Shown here: piece after piece, positions 5,015 to 8,498 of the stretch | How positions within the stretch are numbered: position 1 is the stretch's first letter | Layout of the letters: each line of letters begins with the position of its first letter | Assembly: GCA_030632545.1 (NCBI GenBank) | Contig: DAOVUO010000086.1 | Location: forward strand, 1 to 8,498 | Direction: 5' to 3' | Length of the DNA: 8,498 bases | Source: Bacteroidales bacterium | Lineage (GTDB): Bacteria > Bacteroidota > Bacteroidia > Bacteroidales > DYOH01 | The notes under the pieces: generated by a model | What the model was told of the DNA's origin: nothing | The model's database searches: none | What the model saw: the letters and a program-made list of their open reading frames with translations, nothing else | Program-made: the position numbers and the translations under genes

Positions 5015-7735
5015 TTGAAATATTTTCTGGCAATAATATTTTTTATATTTGTCAGCAAGATTACTATTGCTCAAAGTCCTGCCGAACAAAAAGCAAAGCT
5101 GCTGTACGAAATACCAAAATATATTACTTGGGAATGGGACGAAGAAATTATGACTATGGACATTGGTGCTATTGGTAATAATACAGAAATACTAAAAGCT
5201 TTTGAGAGTTATGCGAAAAAAGGATATCCAAACGGAACTGCCATTAATATTATAAAATTTAGCTCCATTGAAAGTATAAGTCAAACACATATTTTACTCG
5301 TAGGTAAAGATATTAAGGACGAAATGAAGGAGATACAAGGAATTACTGACATATACAATACTCTGATTTTCACCGACAACACTGTTTTAAAAAAATATAG
5401 CATGATTAATTTTTCTACTAATCAGCTTAACGATATATATTTTGAAATAAATACTGATAATATTGAAAATGTGAGTATTCAAATTAATTCTAAAATATAT
5501 AATCTTGGTGGTATTGAAATTGACAAAAGAGAACTAATAGAAGAAACAGAAAGTGAGCTAAAAAATGAACAAAAAAAGGTTGAACAGCAAAGAGATGAAT
5601 TAAAGGAACAACAATCTCTTCTAAAAGATCAAATGAAAAAAATAGATAAACAAACCAAATACATTGAAGAGCAAACAGAACATATTGAAACCCAGACTAG
5701 TAGAATCAAAGATCAGAAATTATATTTAGAGCAACAAAAAGCTAATTTACTGCAATTGCAAGATACAGCTTTAGTTAGAGAGCAGGAACTTATTAAAAAA
5801 ACTGAATTTTTAGAAGAACAAACAAAATCAATAAACGAACAACAAAAAAGAATAACAGGTCAAAAATTGGAAGTTCGAAAACAAAAAAGATTCCTCGAAG
5901 ATTTAAATGCTGAAGCAGAAAAGCAAGAACGTAAAATTACTGAATTTAAATCCGACATGGCTCGCCAAAACTTAATTATTGAAGGTCAAAAAAACTTAAT
6001 TTCGATATTCATTGGCTTTTTAACAATTATAGTTTTTTTAATTATTCTTATTTACCGTGCCTATAAAAAAACAAAAAGAGTAAATAAAGAATTAGGCGAA
6101 AAAAACGCTCAAATACGTGAACAAAAAAATGAAATTGAGCGACAAAACATGTATACTGAAACAATAAATAAACAGCTCGAAAAACTTTCAATTATAGCCA
6201 GAGAATCAAGAAATGCAATCTCAATTTATGACACCAAAGGGGACATTGAATGGGTAAATATTGGATTTACAAGACTTTATGGATACACCTTACAACTTTG
6301 GATTCATGATAAAGATATAAATATAGTTAATGCTGATATTAACAGCAATATAGCTAAAGTATTTAGCGAATGCGTAGAATCAAAAGAAGCACGAATATAC
6401 GAAACAGCTATTCATACAAGAAATAACAAGAAAATGTGGGTACAAAGAACAATTAGCCCCATTACTAATAACAAACATGAAATTACAAAACTCGTTATGG
6501 TAGATTCAAATATTACCGAAATTAAAGAAGCTGAAATCGAAATTACTAAACAACATAAACAAATTACAAAACAAGCAAATGAATTAAAAACTACAAACAA
6601 AGAACTTGAAAAACTATCGTTTGTTGCTAGTAAAACAGATAATTCTGTAATTATATTCAATCACGATGGAATTATAGAATGGGTAAATGATGGTTTTGAA
6701 AGAATGCTTGGAGTTAACCTAGATGATTTCATTGCTGAATATGGAAATAATTTGCTTAAATCAAGCCTAAACGAAAATATCAACACCAAAGTAAATGAGG
6801 CAGTTAGTTTAAAAAAGTCAGTTTCATACTCAACTAAAACTAAAACCAAAAAAGGCACAACAATCTGGATTCAAACTACTTTAACACCAATTTTTGATGA
6901 TAATAATGTACTAGATAAGTTTGTTGCAATAGATTCTGACATCACAAAAATAAAACTAGCAGAACAAGAAATATTAAAACAAAAACAAGCTATTACTGAT
7001 AGTATTGTTTATGCTCGTAGAATACAAAGTGCATTATTACCCCCTAGTTCTGTAATTAACGAATATCTTCCAAAGCATTTTATTATGTTTAAACCAAAAG
7101 ATATTGTTTCTGGTGATTTTTATTACTCAAAAAAGGTTGATGATAAAATTGTAATGGTCGCTGCCGATAGTACTGGACATGGAGTCCCGGGTGCATTTAT
7201 GAGTATGCTTGGAATAGCATTTTTTAACGAAATACTTGCAACTGGAGTACCGCCATCTAATGTCATTTTAGATAAATTAAGAAATAAAATAAAAACATCC
7301 TTGAGACAAAGTATGAAAAGTGGATCACCTCAAGATGGTATGGATTTAGCACTTGTTATTATAAACACTAGGAAAAAAATTATTGAATTTTCTGGAGCAA
7401 ATAATCCACTTATCAAAATTAGTGATAATCAACTTGAACAATACAAAGGCGATTGGATGCCAGTTGGAATTTACCTAAGGGAAAAACCTTTTACCAGACA
7501 AGTTCTTTCCTACAAAGAAGGTGATAGAATATTTATGTTTTCAGATGGAATAATAGACCAAATGGGTGGCCCAAAAGGTAGAAAATTCATGTTTAAGCAA
7601 CTGAAAACATTACTCTTAAAAACTGCAAGTAAAACCTTAGACGAACAACATGTATGTATAAATAAGGCTTTTGAGGATTGGAAAAAAGACACGAAACAGC
7701 TTGACGATGTTGTTTTATTAGGTATCGAATTTTAA
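5015..7735 (+). CDS. Membrane receptor phosphatase: YfiR-like, coiled coil, TM, PAS-PAS, SpoIIE/PP2C (SiaA-like role)
   Basis: This 906-residue protein starts at a TTG: the signal peptide (1-19, MKYFLAIIFFIFVSKITIAQ) begins exactly there and no in-frame ATG precedes it closely. Domains in order are a periplasmic YfiR/DUF4154-like domain (about 22-160, with IGAIGNNTEI, THILLVGK and IYFEIN), a Gln/Glu/Lys-rich coiled coil (about 165-325), one membrane helix (about 328-350), a short coiled coil, PAS 1 (about 389-500, IEWVNIGFTRLYGY), a charged linker, PAS 2 (about 529-645, IEWVNDGFERMLGV), and a SpoIIE-type PP2C phosphatase (about 660-906). The phosphatase keeps its metal-binding acidic motifs: SGDFYY (D701), ADSTGHGVPGAFMS (D718 and G721-H722-G723), FSDGIIDQMGG (D844) and LDDVVLL (D897-D898), so it should be active. 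By position and domain type it is the likely counterpart of SiaA, removing the phosphate from the SiaC-like protein when the periplasmic or PAS sensors respond. The signal is unknown. It may also be transcribed from its own promoter in the 203-base leader. Confidence 0.88.
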   Translation: MKYFLAIIFFIFVSKITIAQSPAEQKAKLLYEIPKYITWEWDEEIMTMDIGAIGNNTEILKAFESYAKKGYPNGTAINIIKFSSIESISQTHILLVGKDIKDEMKEIQGITDIYNTLIFTDNTVLKKYSMINFSTNQLNDIYFEINTDNIENVSIQINSKIYNLGGIEIDKRELIEETESELKNEQKKVEQQRDELKEQQSLLKDQMKKIDKQTKYIEEQTEHIETQTSRIKDQKLYLEQQKANLLQLQDTALVREQELIKKTEFLEEQTKSINEQQKRITGQKLEVRKQKRFLEDLNAEAEKQERKITEFKSDMARQNLIIEGQKNLISIFIGFLTIIVFLIILIYRAYKKTKRVNKELGEKNAQIREQKNEIERQNMYTETINKQLEKLSIIARESRNAISIYDTKGDIEWVNIGFTRLYGYTLQLWIHDKDINIVNADINSNIAKVFSECVESKEARIYETAIHTRNNKKMWVQRTISPITNNKHEITKLVMVDSNITEIKEAEIEITKQHKQITKQANELKTTNKELEKLSFVASKTDNSVIIFNHDGIIEWVNDGFERMLGVNLDDFIAEYGNNLLKSSLNENINTKVNEAVSLKKSVSYSTKTKTKKGTTIWIQTTLTPIFDDNNVLDKFVAIDSDITKIKLAEQEILKQKQAITDSIVYARRIQSALLPPSSVINEYLPKHFIMFKPKDIVSGDFYYSKKVDDKIVMVAADSTGHGVPGAFMSMLGIAFFNEILATGVPPSNVILDKLRNKIKTSLRQSMKSGSPQDGMDLALVIINTRKKIIEFSGANNPLIKISDNQLEQYKGDWMPVGIYLREKPFTRQVLSYKEGDRIFMFSDGIIDQMGGPKGRKFMFKQLKTLLLKTASKTLDEQHVCINKAFEDWKKDTKQLDDVVLLGIEF

Positions 7736-7792
7736 TGCTGGCTCTTTTTATTTCAATATATTAAAAATTAAAAAGCATTTCATTCACCGTAC

Positions 7793-8138
7793 TCACTTTC
7801 GCACCATGATTTTACAATGATTTTTTGATATAAATTCATACCAAAAAATTAATCTTAAGTCTGTTCCATTTTCATTTTCATTCACAGAAATAGTATAATC
7901 ACGGATTTTCAAATCTTTATTGATACGCTAATTATTACGAAATCACATATTCTTAAGATAATAATTTTCCTGTTAACGAATTGTTTAATTTTATTTTTGT
8001 CTGGATTTATAAAATTTTCCAGCAACATGATTGTTTTTTCTCTTCATTTTCCAAAATAAATTTCTGTGGCTCAATTTTCACTATTCCACTATTACGAATA
8101 AATTTTTCATAAAGCCTACCAATGTTATGTCCAAACAC
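7793..8138 (-). pseudogene. Decayed, frameshifted gene relic of unknown family
   Basis: Three adjoining minus-strand open stretches in different frames have protein-like composition. The first (8138 down to 8007) reads VFGHNIGRLYEKFIRNSG... and ILENEEKK; at a run of six A (plus-strand T-run 8034-8039) the frame shifts to one reading TIMLLENFINPDKNKIKQF and ending at a TGA at 7909-7911. A third frame (7927 down to 7793) gives 44 codons, including DLKIRDYTISVNENENGTDL, then RLIFWYEFISKNHCKIMVRK and a TGA stop. An in-frame TAG precedes the first part, so the original start is lost or lies further out. The pieces join into one plausible small soluble protein of more than 100 residues. I do not recognise the family; the GHNIGRLYEK segment faintly resembles HEPN-type helices, but this is too weak to name it. 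Chance open frames in AT-rich DNA are the alternative. Confidence 0.42.
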
Positions 8139-8466
8139 CTAGGTAAACGTTATACTAGAATTCGATATAAGTTGTGAGCTAATAACCTTATTTTGTATTA
8201 ATCGTCATTTATCAAAACTAGATTACATTCAAAACAAATAAGTTAATACTATTTAACGAAGTTAATTTTAACTGAATACTAGTGACTTATCTCTTTTTTT
8301 GAGACTTATTAGACAAAAAAATTAGTAGAAAGCAGAAAGAAAATGAGCATATTTCAGGCTGAAAAGCATTGTTATTAATACCGATTGTGAACCAAAATTA
8401 CCTGTAAACTTCATTAGCATTTACACATTTGAGCTTAAAGCCTAGCACTCGAAACTTAAAACTTAA

Positions 8467-8487
8467 CAGCCTGTCCCGAACATCGGG
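8467..8487 (-). repeat. GC-rich hairpin repeat, copy 2 (inverted relative to 4847-4867)
   Basis: CAGCCTG followed by T and CCCGAACATCGGG is the reverse complement of the unit at 4847-4867 apart from one base. The hairpin CCCGA-ACA-TCGGG occupies 8475-8487. Similarity stops at the edges of the 21-base unit, so there is no longer flanking inverted repeat. The pair encloses the receptor phosphatase gene and the gene relic, about 3.6 kb. Confidence 0.65.
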
Positions 8488-8498
8488 GAAGTATCAAA

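Larger units (their letters stand above)
7736..8498. other. Intergenic region without an intact gene
   Basis: About 760 bases follow the phosphatase stop without an intact coding frame. The left half (7793-8138) carries a probable gene relic on the minus strand, and the right end carries the second GC-rich repeat. Between 8139 and 8466 I see nothing recognisable: all frames are short and broken by stops. A weak AT-rich inverted repeat just after the stop (about 7741-7776, GCTCTTTTTATTT against AAATTAAAAAGC) could form a poor hairpin but is not convincing as a terminator. Confidence 0.6.

Noticed and set aside
5500..5990. The repetitive Gln/Glu/Lys-rich stretch as a tandem DNA repeat or CRISPR-like array
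   Set aside because: The periodicity is at the protein level (coiled-coil heptads); the DNA units differ and there are no spacers.
6412..7692. Three minus-strand frames (6412-6660, 6661-6858, 7510-7692) opposite the phosphatase gene
   Set aside because: They are antisense to the PAS and SpoIIE coding sequence and reflect its AT-rich codon use.
8343..8378. A tiny plus-strand frame reading MSIFQAEKHCY
   Set aside because: Eleven codons with no ribosome-binding signal or conservation evidence; not supportable as a gene.

Overview
This is a low-GC stretch from a member of the Bacteroidota. The lineage is suggested by a batD-batE aerotolerance pair, A/T-rich leaders mostly without Shine-Dalgarno sequences, TAnnTTTG-like -7 boxes, and a YfiR-coiled-coil-PAS-SpoIIE sensor of a kind seen in that phylum. 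No genus can be named from the sequence.

Layout: positions 1-2569 carry two genes on the minus strand, batD (812-2569) and then batE (from 731, running off the left edge). Positions 2570-3261 are a divergent intergenic region without a gene. Positions 3262-7735 carry four genes on the plus strand: a SiaB-type kinase, a SiaC-type phosphoprotein, a second SiaB-type kinase, and a 906-residue membrane receptor ending in a SpoIIE/PP2C phosphatase. Positions 7736-8498 hold no intact gene, but there are remains of a frameshifted minus-strand gene and one copy of a GC-rich inverted repeat whose partner lies at 4847-4867.

The main point of interest is the plus-strand cluster. In Pseudomonas aeruginosa, SiaB phosphorylates SiaC on a threonine, the membrane phosphatase SiaA removes the phosphate, and free SiaC activates the diguanylate cyclase SiaD. 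This window has the kinase, phosphoprotein and phosphatase parts, but with two divergent kinase paralogues around one SiaC, a phosphatase whose input is a periplasmic YfiR-like domain plus two PAS domains, and no SiaD. It looks like a rewired threonine-phosphorylation partner switch with an unknown output. The roles are inferred from motifs and gene order.

The Bat proteins are envelope proteins of the MoxR/Bat system. They appear functionally unrelated to the Sia-like cluster and are transcribed away from it.
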